NCBI GenBank assembly: GCA_913775725.1 | Contig: CAJYNG010000012.1 | Coordinates: forward strand, 1-58,845 | Length of the DNA: 58,845 nt | Direction: 5' to 3' | From: an uncultured Stenotrophomonas sp. | Lineage (GTDB): Bacteria; Pseudomonadota; Gammaproteobacteria; Xanthomonadales; Xanthomonadaceae | Made by a program: the position numbers and the translations under genes | Notes under the pieces: generated by a model | What the model was told of the DNA's origin: nothing | Databases searched by the model: none | What the model saw: the letters and a program-made list of their open reading frames with translations, nothing else | Part shown: piece by piece, positions 38,980 to 47,299 of the stretch | Position numbering within the stretch: position 1 is the stretch's first letter | How the letters are laid out: the number at the start of each line of letters is the position of its first letter

Positions 38980-39254
38980 TCGTCAGTCTCCCGGACCTGC
39001 CTGTCGACGGAAACCACGGTGGGGCATGCATGAGGCAGGCCGACGCAGGGCGGCGGCCACGTGCGGCATCCCCCCGGTTGCCGCGCATTCACTCTAACGC
39101 GCAGACCCGGGGGAAGGGCAAGCAGTAAAACGTGAAATTGCGCCCCTGTAGAGCCGAGCCCATGCCCGGCTGCCGCTCCTGCCGAAGACAGCCGAGCATG
39201 GGCTCGGCTCTACAGAAACAAAGGCATGGCACGCAGTAAAACGTGATGATCAGG
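38980..39254. other. 275-bp intergenic region between fliR and the MHYT-GGDEF-EAL gene
   Basis: It contains a SMAG dimer (39148-39213) flanked by near-identical direct repeats (39122-39135 and 39233-39246). No gene or clear terminator is seen. Confidence 0.6.
39148..39213. repeat. SMAG head-to-head dimer flanked by direct repeats
   Basis: GTAGAGCCGAGCCCATG...CATGGGCTCGGCTCTAC forms a long inverted repeat. GCAGTAAAACGTGA occurs on both sides (39122-39135 and 39233-39246), with GGCA before each copy. Confidence 0.85.
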
Positions 39255-40046
39255 TCAGTGTGTGACCGCGTCCGCAGCCTGGAAGGCGGCATCGAACAGG
39301 CGCTGTACCGGCGGACCCATTTCCCCGGCCAGTAACGCCAGCAGGAACAGGCCCAGCAACAGCGAGACCGGCAGGCCCAGCTGGATCGGGTTCAGCGCCG
39401 GGGCCGCACGGGCCAGCACGCCGAACGCCAGATTCACTGCCAGCATCGCCACGGTCAGCGGGATCGCCAGGGTCAGTGCGCCGCGCAGCACGGTCAGCAG
39501 GAAGGTCGGGGCGATGCTGAAGAAGGCGTGCGGGTCCGGCAGCGGTGCGCCGATCGGCAGCGCCCGGTAGCTGTCCACCACCAGTGAGATCAGCGCCAGA
39601 TGGCCGTTGGCGGTGAAGAACAGCAGGCCGAACAGCAGATAGAACCACTGGCCGATCACGCCCGAGGTACCGCCACGCAGTGGATCACTCATCTGCGCGA
39701 AGGCCAGGCCGGTTCCCTGGGCAATCAGCTCGCCGGCCATCGCGCCGGCCTCGAACACCAGCCGCAGCAGGAAGCCGATGGATACGCCGATGGCCAGTTC
39801 GCGGGCGATGGTCAGGACGGTAGCGGCATCGAAGCCGGTCCAGTCCGGTACTGGCGGCAGCAACGGCGCCAATGCGATGGCCAGGGTGCCGGCCAGGATC
39901 ACACGGATCCGTGCCGGCACCGCGCGGGTGCCGACCATCGGCATGGCCATGGCCACGGCACCGATGCGCAGCATGGTCCACAGCACGGTGCCGATCATGC
40001 CGAAGGCCTGCAGGCCGTCGGCAGCCATCTGGGTGGCGGCGTCCAT
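39255..40046 (-). CDS. fliR: Flagellar export-gate protein FliR
   Basis: A 263-residue inner-membrane export-gate subunit with about six TM helices and the family motifs LLRLVFEAGAMAGELIAQGTGLAFA and the MSDP segment (FAQMSDPLRGG). Its length is normal. It is 13 bases after fliQ and ends the fliL-fliR run. In many species flhB follows directly; here a c-di-GMP enzyme gene and repeats intervene. Confidence 0.96.
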   Translation of the reverse strand: MDAATQMAADGLQAFGMIGTVLWTMLRIGAVAMAMPMVGTRAVPARIRVILAGTLAIALAPLLPPVPDWTGFDAATVLTIARELAIGVSIGFLLRLVFEAGAMAGELIAQGTGLAFAQMSDPLRGGTSGVIGQWFYLLFGLLFFTANGHLALISLVVDSYRALPIGAPLPDPHAFFSIAPTFLLTVLRGALTLAIPLTVAMLAVNLAFGVLARAAPALNPIQLGLPVSLLLGLFLLALLAGEMGPPVQRLFDAAFQAADAVTH

Positions 40047-40059
40047 CGAAGCGCGTGTC

Positions 40060-40329
40060 CTAGCCGATCAGGTGTGGGATGCGCTGGAACAGCAGCGTGG
40101 TGAATTCAACCAGGTGGCCGATCAACAGGCTGCCCAACGCGAACAGCACTGCGGTCAGTGCCGCCGCCTTGGCGACGAAGGCGATGGTCGGTTCGTTCAA
40201 CTGGGTCGCAGCCTGCACGACACCGACCACCACGCCCACCACCAGCACGGTGAGCAGCAGCGGGCCGGCCACCCACAGCACGGTGATCAGGCCACCACGC
40301 AGTTCGGTCAAGGCAAGTTCGGGAGTCAT
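40060..40329 (-). CDS. fliQ: Flagellar export-gate protein FliQ
   Basis: An 89-residue protein with two TM helices (LITVLWVAGPLLLTVLVVGVVVGVVQA and AALTAVLFALGSLLIGHL) and the FliQ motif TQLNEPTIAFVAK between them. Four copies assemble with FliP and FliR in the export gate. A SMAG palindrome sits between it and fliP. Confidence 0.97.
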   Translation of the reverse strand: MTPELALTELRGGLITVLWVAGPLLLTVLVVGVVVGVVQAATQLNEPTIAFVAKAAALTAVLFALGSLLIGHLVEFTTLLFQRIPHLIG

Positions 40330-40348
40330 TCGGGTTCCATCTGCTTAT

Positions 40349-40371
40349 GTAGAGTCGAGCCATGCTCGACT
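40349..40371 (+). repeat. SMAG-type GTAG palindrome in the fliP-fliQ gap
   Basis: GTAG then AGTCGAGC-CAT-GCTCGACT. It fills almost half of a 51-base gap within a secretion operon. Confidence 0.8.
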
Positions 40372-40380
40372 GCCTCTAAA

Positions 40381-41160
40381 TCACGCCGGATTGAAGCTCG
40401 CCGCCAACGTACCCACGGTCAGCACCCAGCCATCCACCAGCACGAACAGCAGGATCTTGAACGGTGCCGACACCAGCATCGGCGACAGCATCATCATGCC
40501 CATCGACATCAGCACGCTGGCCACGACCAGGTCGATGATCACGAACGGGATGAAGATCAGGAAGCCGATCTCGAAGGCGGTCTTCAGTTCGCTGGTGACA
40601 AACGATGCGACCAGTACCGGGAACGGGATCGCGTCGGGGCTGGCGTAGGTGCCGTGCCCGGCGATGCCGGCGAAGGTCATCAGGTCGGTCTCTCGGATCT
40701 GCGCGAGCATGAAGCCGCGCAACGGCGTGGTGGTCAGCGTCCAGGCGGTCTGGAAGTCGATCTCGCCATTGAGGTACGGCGCCATGCCGGCGCTCCAGGC
40801 CTTGTCCCAGGTCGGCATCATCACCATCGCGGTGAGGAACAGCGCCAGGCCCAGCAGCACCTGGTTGGACGGTGTCTGCCCGGTACCCAGCGCCTGGCGC
40901 AGCAGGCCCAGCACGATGATGATGCGGGTGAACGAAGTCAGTACCAGCAGCATCGACGGGATCAGGGTGATCGCCGTCATCAGCAGCAGGGTCTGCAGCG
41001 GCAGGCTGACCGGCGCGCCACCGATCTTGCCGACGTTGATGTCCGGCAGCGGGGTGGTCGGTGCGCCGGGTGCGGCGAACGCCAGTGCCGGCAACAGGCA
41101 CAGGGCGAGCATCAACAGCCACGGCATCAGGGTGGCAAGACGGGTACGGGTGACACGCAT
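40381..41160 (-). CDS. fliP: Flagellar export-gate protein FliP
   Basis: A 259-residue export-gate subunit with a signal-peptide-like N-terminus (MRVTRTRLATLMPWLLMLALCLLPALAFAAP) and four TM helices. The FliP signature runs through FTRIIIVLGLLRQALGTGQTPSNQVL. It lies one base after fliO. FliP5Q4R1 forms the pore core (family knowledge). Confidence 0.97.
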   Translation of the reverse strand: MRVTRTRLATLMPWLLMLALCLLPALAFAAPGAPTTPLPDINVGKIGGAPVSLPLQTLLLMTAITLIPSMLLVLTSFTRIIIVLGLLRQALGTGQTPSNQVLLGLALFLTAMVMMPTWDKAWSAGMAPYLNGEIDFQTAWTLTTTPLRGFMLAQIRETDLMTFAGIAGHGTYASPDAIPFPVLVASFVTSELKTAFEIGFLIFIPFVIIDLVVASVLMSMGMMMLSPMLVSAPFKILLFVLVDGWVLTVGTLAASFNPA

Positions 41161-41161
41161 G

Positions 41162-41581
41162 TCAGGGGTCCTTGCGCAGCCGCTGCTGCAGCAGCTGGGC
41201 GAAATTCGGAAGATTCTTGAAATCCGGCACGCGCACCGGTGCCGGGGGGGGCAGCGGTTCGGGCAGGGTGTGCAGGGTGTTGATGCCGCCGGCGGTAACG
41301 CCCAGCAGCAGCTGCTGGCCGTTGACCTCGATCACCACCACGCGCTCCTTGGCACCGACACTCAGGCTGGCCACCACCTTCATGCCTTCGGCAGGGCGGA
41401 AACCACTGCCGGGCAGGCGCTTGAGCAGCCAGCCGAGGCCGATGACCAGCGCGAGCACTGCCAGCAGCGCCAGCACCGCGCCGAACAGGCTCGGTGCGGC
41501 GGCTGCGTGCTGGCCGATCTGCGGGCCGACCGGAGCGGTGGTCTTGCCGACCGCGAGCAGGGTGGAAGCCAGCAGGCTCAA
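41162..41581 (-). CDS. fliO: Flagellar protein FliO
   Basis: A 139-residue single-pass membrane protein: TM at about 34-55 (FGAVLALLAVLALVIGLGWLL), a cytoplasmic domain with VVASLSVGAKERVVVIEVNGQQLLLGVTAGGINTLHTL, and a basic C-terminus. FliO helps assemble FliP rings. Its ATG overlaps the fliN stop by four bases. Confidence 0.92.
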   Translation of the reverse strand: MSLLASTLLAVGKTTAPVGPQIGQHAAAAPSLFGAVLALLAVLALVIGLGWLLKRLPGSGFRPAEGMKVVASLSVGAKERVVVIEVNGQQLLLGVTAGGINTLHTLPEPLPPPAPVRVPDFKNLPNFAQLLQQRLRKDP

Positions 41582-41913
41582 CGCAGTCTCCGGATCCGCT
41601 CGCTCGGGCTGACCACATCGGTCAGGCGCACGCCGAAGCGGTCATTGATCACCACGACTTCGCCATGGGCGATCAGGGTGCCGTTGACGAAGACATCCAG
41701 CGATTCGCCGGCGCCGCGCTCCAGTTCCACCACCGAACCCTGGTTGAGCTGCAGCAGGTTGCGGATCGGCAGGCGGGCGCGACCGACCTCCAGCGACAGG
41801 GTCACCGGCACGTCCAGGATCACGTCCAGGTTCAGGTCCGGACCGTTCGCCTCATCGGCCTGCAGGCTGCTGAACTGGGCCGGGGTGGGTTCGAGGGCGT
41901 CGATATCGTTCAT
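41578..41913 (-). CDS. fliN: Flagellar motor switch protein FliN
   Basis: A 111-residue C-ring protein with the SpoA domain (LDVILDVPVTLSLEVGRARLPIRNLLQLNQGSVVELERGAGESLDVFVNGTLIAHGEVVVINDRFGVRLTDVV). It binds FliH and phospho-CheY near the rotor. The ATG at 41911-41913 overlaps the fliM stop. Confidence 0.97.
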   Translation of the reverse strand: MNDIDALEPTPAQFSSLQADEANGPDLNLDVILDVPVTLSLEVGRARLPIRNLLQLNQGSVVELERGAGESLDVFVNGTLIAHGEVVVINDRFGVRLTDVVSPSERIRRLR

Positions 41914-42914
41914 TGCGGGTCTTCCTGGATGACGGGTACGCGCGGACGGGTGCCCGGCGGATGGGTAGCGGTGATCTTCACGGCGTTCATGCCGTTGGCG
42001 ATGCCGAACTCGCCGGTGAACACCGGAATGTTCTCCACGCACAGCGGCACCTGCGGGCTGAGCTCGATCGGCAGGATGTCGCCGACCTTCAGCTGGGTCA
42101 GGTCGCGCAGGGTCATGCGCTTGCTGGCCAGCACGCTGGACAGGGTCACCTCGGCGATGTTGAGCTGTTCGCGCAGGGTCTGGCCCCAGCTCTCGTCGCG
42201 ATCGTTGCGGTCGCTCTGGATGCCGGCGTCGAGCAGTTCGCGGATCGGCTCCAGCATCGAGTACGGCAGGGTCACGTGGATGTCGCCGCCACCGCCGTCG
42301 AGCTCGACGTGCAGGCGGCACACCACCACGTACTCGCGCGGCGTCACGATGTTGGCGAAGTGCGGGTTGATTTCCGAGTTGATGTACTCGAAGTCGACAT
42401 CCATCACCGGTGCCCAGGCTTCGCGAAGGTCGGCGAAGGTCTGCTTCAGCAGCAGGTGGATCACCCGCATTTCGGTGGCGGTGAACTCGCGGCCTTCGAT
42501 GCGGGTGGGGTAGCGCCCGTCACCACCGAAGAAGTTGTCGACGATGGCGAACACCAGGGTCGGTTCGAACACGATCAGGCCGGTGCCGCGCAGCGGCTTG
42601 AAGCGGATCAGGTTCAGGTTTGTCGGCACATACAGCGAGTGCATGTAGTCGTTGAACTTGATCAGCTCGATGCCGCGCACCGACAGTTCGGCCGAACGGC
42701 GGATCAGATTGAACAGGCCGATCCGCCACAGCCGCGCGAAGCGCTCGTGGACCATTTCCAGGGTCGGCATGCGACCGCGGATGATGCGGTCCTGGCTGGC
42801 GAAGTCGTACGAACGCGCCTCGCCTGATGGCGGTTCCGGATCGGTCTCGACCGCACCACTGTCCACGCCGTGGAGCAGGGCATCAATCTCGTCCTGGGAC
42901 AGCAGGTCATTCAT
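41910..42914 (-). CDS. fliM: Flagellar motor switch protein FliM
   Basis: A 334-residue switch protein. The N-terminal CheY-P-binding peptide MNDLLSQDEIDALLHGV is intact. A middle CheC-like domain (VHERFARLWRIGLFNLIRRSAEL...) and a C-terminal SpoA domain (LPIELSPQVPLCVENIPVFTGEFG) follow. It lies 10 bases after fliL and overlaps fliN by four bases. Confidence 0.97.
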   Translation of the reverse strand: MNDLLSQDEIDALLHGVDSGAVETDPEPPSGEARSYDFASQDRIIRGRMPTLEMVHERFARLWRIGLFNLIRRSAELSVRGIELIKFNDYMHSLYVPTNLNLIRFKPLRGTGLIVFEPTLVFAIVDNFFGGDGRYPTRIEGREFTATEMRVIHLLLKQTFADLREAWAPVMDVDFEYINSEINPHFANIVTPREYVVVCRLHVELDGGGGDIHVTLPYSMLEPIRELLDAGIQSDRNDRDESWGQTLREQLNIAEVTLSSVLASKRMTLRDLTQLKVGDILPIELSPQVPLCVENIPVFTGEFGIANGMNAVKITATHPPGTRPRVPVIQEDPQ

Positions 42915-42924
42915 CGGTGGGCCC

Positions 42925-43440
42925 TTACTGGGTCACGAAGCTGGTGAACAGCAGATCGTCGGCGCCGTTGCTGCCGGTCTCGGCCTTGAGCACTTTCTGC
43001 ACTTCGGCCAGCGAAGCGGCCTGCAGCTTCTGCTTGCCGGCGACATCGGCGATCTGGTCCGGGCTGACCTGCGAGAACAGCATCAGCAGGCGTGCGCGGA
43101 TGGCGGGGGCATGGGTCTTGATCGCTTCCAGCGCGGCCGGATCGCGGGTCATCAGCTGCACTTCCAGCTGCAGGTAGCGCGGGCCATCGACCGGGCCGTT
43201 GAGGTTGACCACAAACGCGGGGTCCAGCGCGAAGTACTGCGCCGGTGCCGGAGTGCTGGCCTTCTTCGGGGCCTGTGCGGTCTTCTCTTCGTGCTTGGAC
43301 TGGGTGAAGAACCAGACGCCGCCACCGGCGGCAGCGGCGGCCAGTACGGCCACCAGTGCGGTGATCAGGATCGGACTACGCGGCTTGGCGGCCTTGTCCT
43401 TCTCGGCGGTCTTCTTGGTTTTGTCAGCGGCTGCGGCCAC
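42925..43440 (-). CDS. fliL: Flagellar basal-body protein FliL
   Basis: A 171-residue single-pass membrane protein: a lysine-rich cytoplasmic N-terminus, TM at about 24-46 (ILITALVAVLAAAAAGGGVWFF) and a periplasmic stomatin-like domain (YFALDPAFVVNLNGPVDGPRYLQLEVQLMTRDPAALEAIKTHAPAIRARLLMLFS). It surrounds stators and supports high torque. The start is GTG at 43438-43440 with AGGAG nine bases before it. A sigma-54-like promoter lies at 43476-43491, making fliL the first gene of the fliL-fliR operon. Confidence 0.94.
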   Translation of the reverse strand: MAAAADKTKKTAEKDKAAKPRSPILITALVAVLAAAAAGGGVWFFTQSKHEEKTAQAPKKASTPAPAQYFALDPAFVVNLNGPVDGPRYLQLEVQLMTRDPAALEAIKTHAPAIRARLLMLFSQVSPDQIADVAGKQKLQAASLAEVQKVLKAETGSNGADDLLFTSFVTQ

Positions 43441-43442
43441 GG

Positions 43443-43469
43443 GGTGAAGCTCCTGAGGGTTGCTTCACC
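43443..43469 (-). promoter_or_regulatory. Hairpin around the fliL ribosome-binding site
   Basis: GGTGAAGC (43443-43450) and its inverse GCTTCACC (43462-43469) form an 8-bp perfect stem. On the minus strand the AGGAG of fliL starts in the loop. It is only fully formed in read-through RNA, because the predicted sigma-54 start (about 43465) lies within one arm. Confidence 0.45.
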
Positions 43470-43475
43470 GGGATA

Positions 43476-43491
43476 TGCAAGGGGTGTGCCG
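43476..43491 (-). promoter_or_regulatory. Sigma-54-like promoter of the fliL operon
   Basis: On the minus strand CGGCACA-CCCC-TTGCA. The -12 box is perfect and the -24 keeps GG and GCAC. The fliE promoter has the same form. Confidence 0.65.
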
Positions 43492-43576
43492 GAGCCGGGG
43501 CAGAGGGGGGCGACGGAATTCCGTCGGGGTGCCGGTGGGGCCGTGCGGAGCAAGCTCCGCACCCACCAACGCGATA

Positions 43577-43650
43577 CTGGCAGGTGCCAACCGCCGCGCT
43601 CTGGTGGGTGCCAACCGCTCAGCTCTGGTGGGTGCCAACCTTGGTTGGCA
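43577..43650 (+). repeat. 24-bp tandem repeat ending in a SMAG-like palindrome
   Basis: Three units of CTGGTGGGTGCCAACC plus 8 variable bases run in tandem. The last unit contains TGCCAACC-TT-GGTTGGCA. It lies in the 216-bp fliL-fliK gap, where I see no gene. Confidence 0.75.
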
Positions 43651-43656
43651 CGCCTG

Positions 43657-44808
43657 TCAGGCGTATGCGTCCAACAATCCGCGCTGGCGGATCAACTGCG
43701 CGGACGACACGCTGGCGTCGCCCGGCGACGGTTCTCCGTCACCTGCCGTGCCGCCACCAACGGTCTGGCCCGACGCATTGCCGTCACCACCGGGCGCCTG
43801 GTGGCCGACATCGGCATGAGCCAGCTGGAAGCCCTGCTCGCCGAGAAGTTCGCGCAGGCGCGGCAGGCTGCTTTCCAGTGCCTGGCGCACATCCACGTGC
43901 GGGCTGCTGAAGCTGGCATGCACCTTGTCGCCGTTCAACTGCAGGCGCACGTCGACCGGGCCCATATCGTCCGGACTCAGCCGGATATGGGCATGGCCGA
44001 TCTTCTGGTCGGCCAGCCAGCCAAGGCGCGCGCCGATGGCCTGGTCGAAACCATCGTCACCGAGCACTGGCTTCGGTGTCGGTTCGCCATTGAAGATGGC
44101 ATTACCCGTGGCCAGCGCGGCCTTCAGATCCTGCACAGCCGCGTTGCCCGGTGCATGGAGCAGCGGCGACGTGGCACGGTCGCCGATGAGGGTTGCGTCG
44201 CTGCCTTCACCGCGCTCGCTGCGCTTGCCGGGTAGTACCGACTCAGGCAGCGGCAGTGGTGTCGCCTGGTCGGCGCCACCGGTGGCGTCGCCTTCGGCGG
44301 TGGCCGTAGCGGTCGCCGCCGCTGTGGATGGCAGCGCTGCTGCGACCGGTAGTGCGGCGGGGGCGGGGAGTGCGTTGCCGTCTGCGTCGGCGGCCGTTGC
44401 TGTCACTGCTGGCAGAGCGGCGGCAGGATCGGCAGGTGTCGGTATCGCCAGTACCAGTCCTGCCAGGCCGAGCGGCGGCCAAGGCGCTTCCTCGGCCGCC
44501 GCCGGGGCGTCCTTTTCGGCAGCGGGCCTGGCTTGCGCTGTGGGCACCGTGGCTGCGGTCTCTTCGGGTGCGGCAGCGCTGTCCGGCCTGCGTTCGGCGC
44601 CGGCCTGGCCATTGCTGTCGGATGCCGGCCCCTGCGTGGACGGCGTGGGCGTGTTCAAGGGTTTCGAGGGTGCATCGGCACCCGGTGAGCCACCCTGCAG
44701 CAGTTGGCTGAACGCCTTGCTGCCATCACCGCGTGGCGCGCGCGTTGCGCTGCTGCCGGAATTCTGCGGCTGCGCGTTGGCGCTGCTGGCCAATGGCGCG
44801 GGCATCAC
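43657..44808 (-). CDS. fliK: Flagellar hook-length control protein FliK
   Basis: A 383-residue ruler protein: a long Ala/Pro-rich disordered N-terminal part (about 1-265) and a conserved C-terminal domain (LGWLADQKIGHAHIRLSPDDMGPVDVRLQLNGDKVHASFSSPHVDVRQALESSLPRLRELL) that interacts with FlhB to switch export. It may begin at the GTG at 44808 or the adjacent ATG at 44805; GGAGG lies six or nine bases upstream. It overlaps the fliJ stop. Confidence 0.93.
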   Translation of the reverse strand: MMPAPLASSANAQPQNSGSSATRAPRGDGSKAFSQLLQGGSPGADAPSKPLNTPTPSTQGPASDSNGQAGAERRPDSAAAPEETAATVPTAQARPAAEKDAPAAAEEAPWPPLGLAGLVLAIPTPADPAAALPAVTATAADADGNALPAPAALPVAAALPSTAAATATATAEGDATGGADQATPLPLPESVLPGKRSERGEGSDATLIGDRATSPLLHAPGNAAVQDLKAALATGNAIFNGEPTPKPVLGDDGFDQAIGARLGWLADQKIGHAHIRLSPDDMGPVDVRLQLNGDKVHASFSSPHVDVRQALESSLPRLRELLGEQGFQLAHADVGHQAPGGDGNASGQTVGGGTAGDGEPSPGDASVSSAQLIRQRGLLDAYA

Positions 44809-45272
44809 GAGCGGCCTCCCTGCTCGGCGCCGTCCTGGTCTTCGGTCTGTACCAGGCGAGCGCGGCGGGCACCGATGTCGTCCATTTCGCGCTGGTCGCG
44901 GCGGTCCGTCACCACCTTCTCCTGTGCGCGGTAGCTGGCGGCCAGCTGTTCCAGCACGGCCTTGTCACGGCTGGCCAGGATCAGGCGGGCGCGCTCAGCC
45001 TCCACCTTCTCGCGGTTGCCATTGACCGTGGCCTGCTGCTGTTCGACCGCACTGTCGAGGCGGTCGAGAAACGCACGCCGGTTCAGCAGCTGCGCCGGGC
45101 TGGTCGCCGCCATCTGGGCATTCGCATACTCCTCGGCGTAGCGGCGTAGTTCGTCCAGTCGCGATAGATGGGTATCGAGCACGCGCTGGCGTTCGGCCAG
45201 GTCGCGAGCGACCGCGTCCTCGTGTTCCTGGGCCCGCTTGAGCAGGGGATCGATGCGCTTGGACTGGTTCAT
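44805..45272 (-). CDS. fliJ: Flagellar export protein FliJ
   Basis: A 155-residue coiled-coil protein, almost entirely helical and rich in Arg, Glu and Gln (RIDPLLKRAQEHEDAVARDLAERQRVLDTHLSRLDELRRYAEEY). FliJ sits in the FliI hexamer and couples ATPase to the FlhA gate. It lies three bases after fliI and before fliK, the standard order. Confidence 0.93.
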   Translation of the reverse strand: MNQSKRIDPLLKRAQEHEDAVARDLAERQRVLDTHLSRLDELRRYAEEYANAQMAATSPAQLLNRRAFLDRLDSAVEQQQATVNGNREKVEAERARLILASRDKAVLEQLAASYRAQEKVVTDRRDQREMDDIGARRARLVQTEDQDGAEQGGRS

Positions 45273-45275
45273 GGC

Positions 45276-46661
45276 TTAACTCTCTTGTTCCACCAGGCGC
45301 TGCAGCGCCGCCTGGCTGTGCGGGAGATCTGCGGCCTTGGCAACGTCCTGGCCGAGGAACTCCATGATTTCCGGCCAGCGTTCCAGGGCTTCGTCGGTGG
45401 CCGCGTCGTTGCCGCGCTGGTAAGCACCGATGGCGATCAGATCACGGTTGGCCGAGTAGGCCGAGACCAGTCGCTTCAACTTGCGGATGCGCAGGCGCCA
45501 CGGCTCGTCGGCGATTTCCGTGACCACGCGGCTGACCGACGATTCAACGTCGATGGCCGGGTACAGGCCACTGTCGGCCACGCGCCGCGAGAGCAGGATG
45601 TGACCGTCGAGGATCGCGCGCGCTGCATCGGCGATCGGATCCTGCGGATCATCGCCTTCGGTGAGCACCGTGTAGAACGCGGTGATCGAGCCACGGCCCT
45701 TGGCGCCATTGCCGGCGCGTTCGACCAGTGCCGGCAGCTTGGCGAACACCGACGGCGGGTAGCCGCGGGTGGTCGGCGGCTCACCCACCGACAGGCCGAT
45801 CTCGCGCTGCGCCTGGGCGAAGCGGGTCAGCGAGTCCATCAGCAGCAGCACGTTCAGGCCCTGGTCGCGGAACCACTCGGCAATGGCGGTGGCGCGGTAG
45901 GCACCGTGCAGGCGTGCCAGCGGCGGCCGGTCGGCGGGACTGGCCACCACCACGGCACGACGCAGGCCTTCCTCGCCCAGCGTGGTCTCGACGAAATCAC
46001 GTACTTCGCGGCCGCGTTCACCGATCAGGCCGACCACGATCACGTCGGCGGCGGTGTAGCGGGTCATCATGCCCAGCAGGGTCGACTTGCCGACGCCGGA
46101 GCCGGCGAACAGGCCGACACGCTGGCCACGGCCGATCGGCAGCAACGCGTTGATCGCGCGCACGCCCACATCCAGCGGTTGGGTGATCGGCTCGCGCGCC
46201 AGCGGATTGATCGAGACACCCGCCATGCCGACATGGCCCTCGGCGCGGATCGGGCCCTTGCCGTCCAGCGGTACGCCGTCGCTGTCGATGACGCGGCCGA
46301 GCAGGCCTTCGCCTACTTCAACGCCGCCACGGCGCGCGGACGGCACCACCCGTGCGTTGGGCAGCAGACCGTGCAGTTCCGCACTGGGCATCAGGTAGGT
46401 GCGCTCGCCGGCGAAGCCGACCACTTCGGCATCGACCCAGCCACCATCGATCACTTCCACCTTGCAGCTGGCGCCCAGCGGCGCCTCGCAGCCGACGGCT
46501 TCCAGGGTCAGTCCGACCGCGCGGCGCAGCACGCCTTCGCGGATCAGGCCACGGCCATGGGCGGTATCCACGCGCAGGCCGTCGAGCCGACGGGCCAGGC
46601 GCAGGTTGCGGGCCATGGCCCAGTCGGCCGGTGGCGGCGTCGGTTGCGGATCGGGGTTCAT
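45276..46661 (-). CDS. fliI: Flagellar export ATPase FliI
   Basis: A 461-residue F1-beta-like ATPase: Walker A GLFAGSGVGKSTLLGMM, IVVGLIGERGREV, Walker B VLLLMDSLTRFAQAQREI, and the PPTTRGYPPSVFAKLPALVERAGN segment. The length and motifs are normal. Its ATG overlaps the fliH stop by four bases. Confidence 0.97.
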   Translation of the reverse strand: MNPDPQPTPPPADWAMARNLRLARRLDGLRVDTAHGRGLIREGVLRRAVGLTLEAVGCEAPLGASCKVEVIDGGWVDAEVVGFAGERTYLMPSAELHGLLPNARVVPSARRGGVEVGEGLLGRVIDSDGVPLDGKGPIRAEGHVGMAGVSINPLAREPITQPLDVGVRAINALLPIGRGQRVGLFAGSGVGKSTLLGMMTRYTAADVIVVGLIGERGREVRDFVETTLGEEGLRRAVVVASPADRPPLARLHGAYRATAIAEWFRDQGLNVLLLMDSLTRFAQAQREIGLSVGEPPTTRGYPPSVFAKLPALVERAGNGAKGRGSITAFYTVLTEGDDPQDPIADAARAILDGHILLSRRVADSGLYPAIDVESSVSRVVTEIADEPWRLRIRKLKRLVSAYSANRDLIAIGAYQRGNDAATDEALERWPEIMEFLGQDVAKAADLPHSQAALQRLVEQES

Positions 46662-47299
46662 GCATTGGCTCCGGTCTGGCGGATCACCGCGTCCAGCGCG
46701 CCTCGCAGGCGGGCTTCCAGGGTGCCGTCGATGCGCACGGCTTCGGCGTGCACGCGAAGATCGCCGCGGCTCAGGCTGGTGTCTGGCACCAGGCGCTGTT
46801 GTGGCGGCAGGCTCAACAGCGGGGCGAGGGCGGCGATGTCGTCCGGGTGCAGTCGCACTTCAACCTCGCGGGTGCTGCCACCCACCGCGTCGATGGCCTC
46901 ACCGACCAGCTGTGCCAGCAGTGCCGGGTCAGCTTCGTAAGCGCGGCCGACCAGTGCGCCAGCGATGCGTACCGCCAGCTCGCCCAGTGCGCCGACCACT
47001 TCGTTCTCCAGCCGCACCAGCGGTCGGCTGAAGTTGTCGAGGATGCCTTCGATCTGCGCGGCGAGGCGACGCACCTCCGCCTGACCCTGGCCGTAACCTT
47101 CGGTATGGCCGTGCTGGAAGCCTTCCTTCTCGGCGCTGTCCTGGATGGCCTGGATTTCCTCCAGGGTCGGCAGCTGCAGCGGCGGCTCCGGCTCGTGCTC
47201 CGGGTCCGGCTCGGTGAGTTCGAACGCATCCTCCTGATCCAGCACCGGTTCGGGCTGGGCCAGCAGGTCCGGGGCAAGCCAGCGCACGACGTTGCTCAC
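46658..47299 (-). CDS. fliH: Flagellar export ATPase stator FliH
   Basis: A 213-residue FliH: an acidic N-terminal region (EDAFELTEPDPEHEPEPPLQLP), a GxxxG-like helix (FQHGHTEGYGQGQAEVRR) and a C-terminal domain like the vacuolar ATPase E subunit (VRLHPDDIAAL...GDLRVHAEAVRIDGTLEARLRGAL). It starts at a GTG (47297-47299) overlapping the fliG stop. It inhibits FliI and docks it to FliN. Confidence 0.93.
   Translation of the reverse strand: MSNVVRWLAPDLLAQPEPVLDQEDAFELTEPDPEHEPEPPLQLPTLEEIQAIQDSAEKEGFQHGHTEGYGQGQAEVRRLAAQIEGILDNFSRPLVRLENEVVGALGELAVRIAGALVGRAYEADPALLAQLVGEAIDAVGGSTREVEVRLHPDDIAALAPLLSLPPQQRLVPDTSLSRGDLRVHAEAVRIDGTLEARLRGALDAVIRQTGANA

Noticed and set aside
43577-43650. Could the tandem repeats be a CRISPR array?
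   Set aside because: Units are directly adjacent with no spacers, there are only three, and no cas genes are present. The hexamer runs fail for the same reasons.
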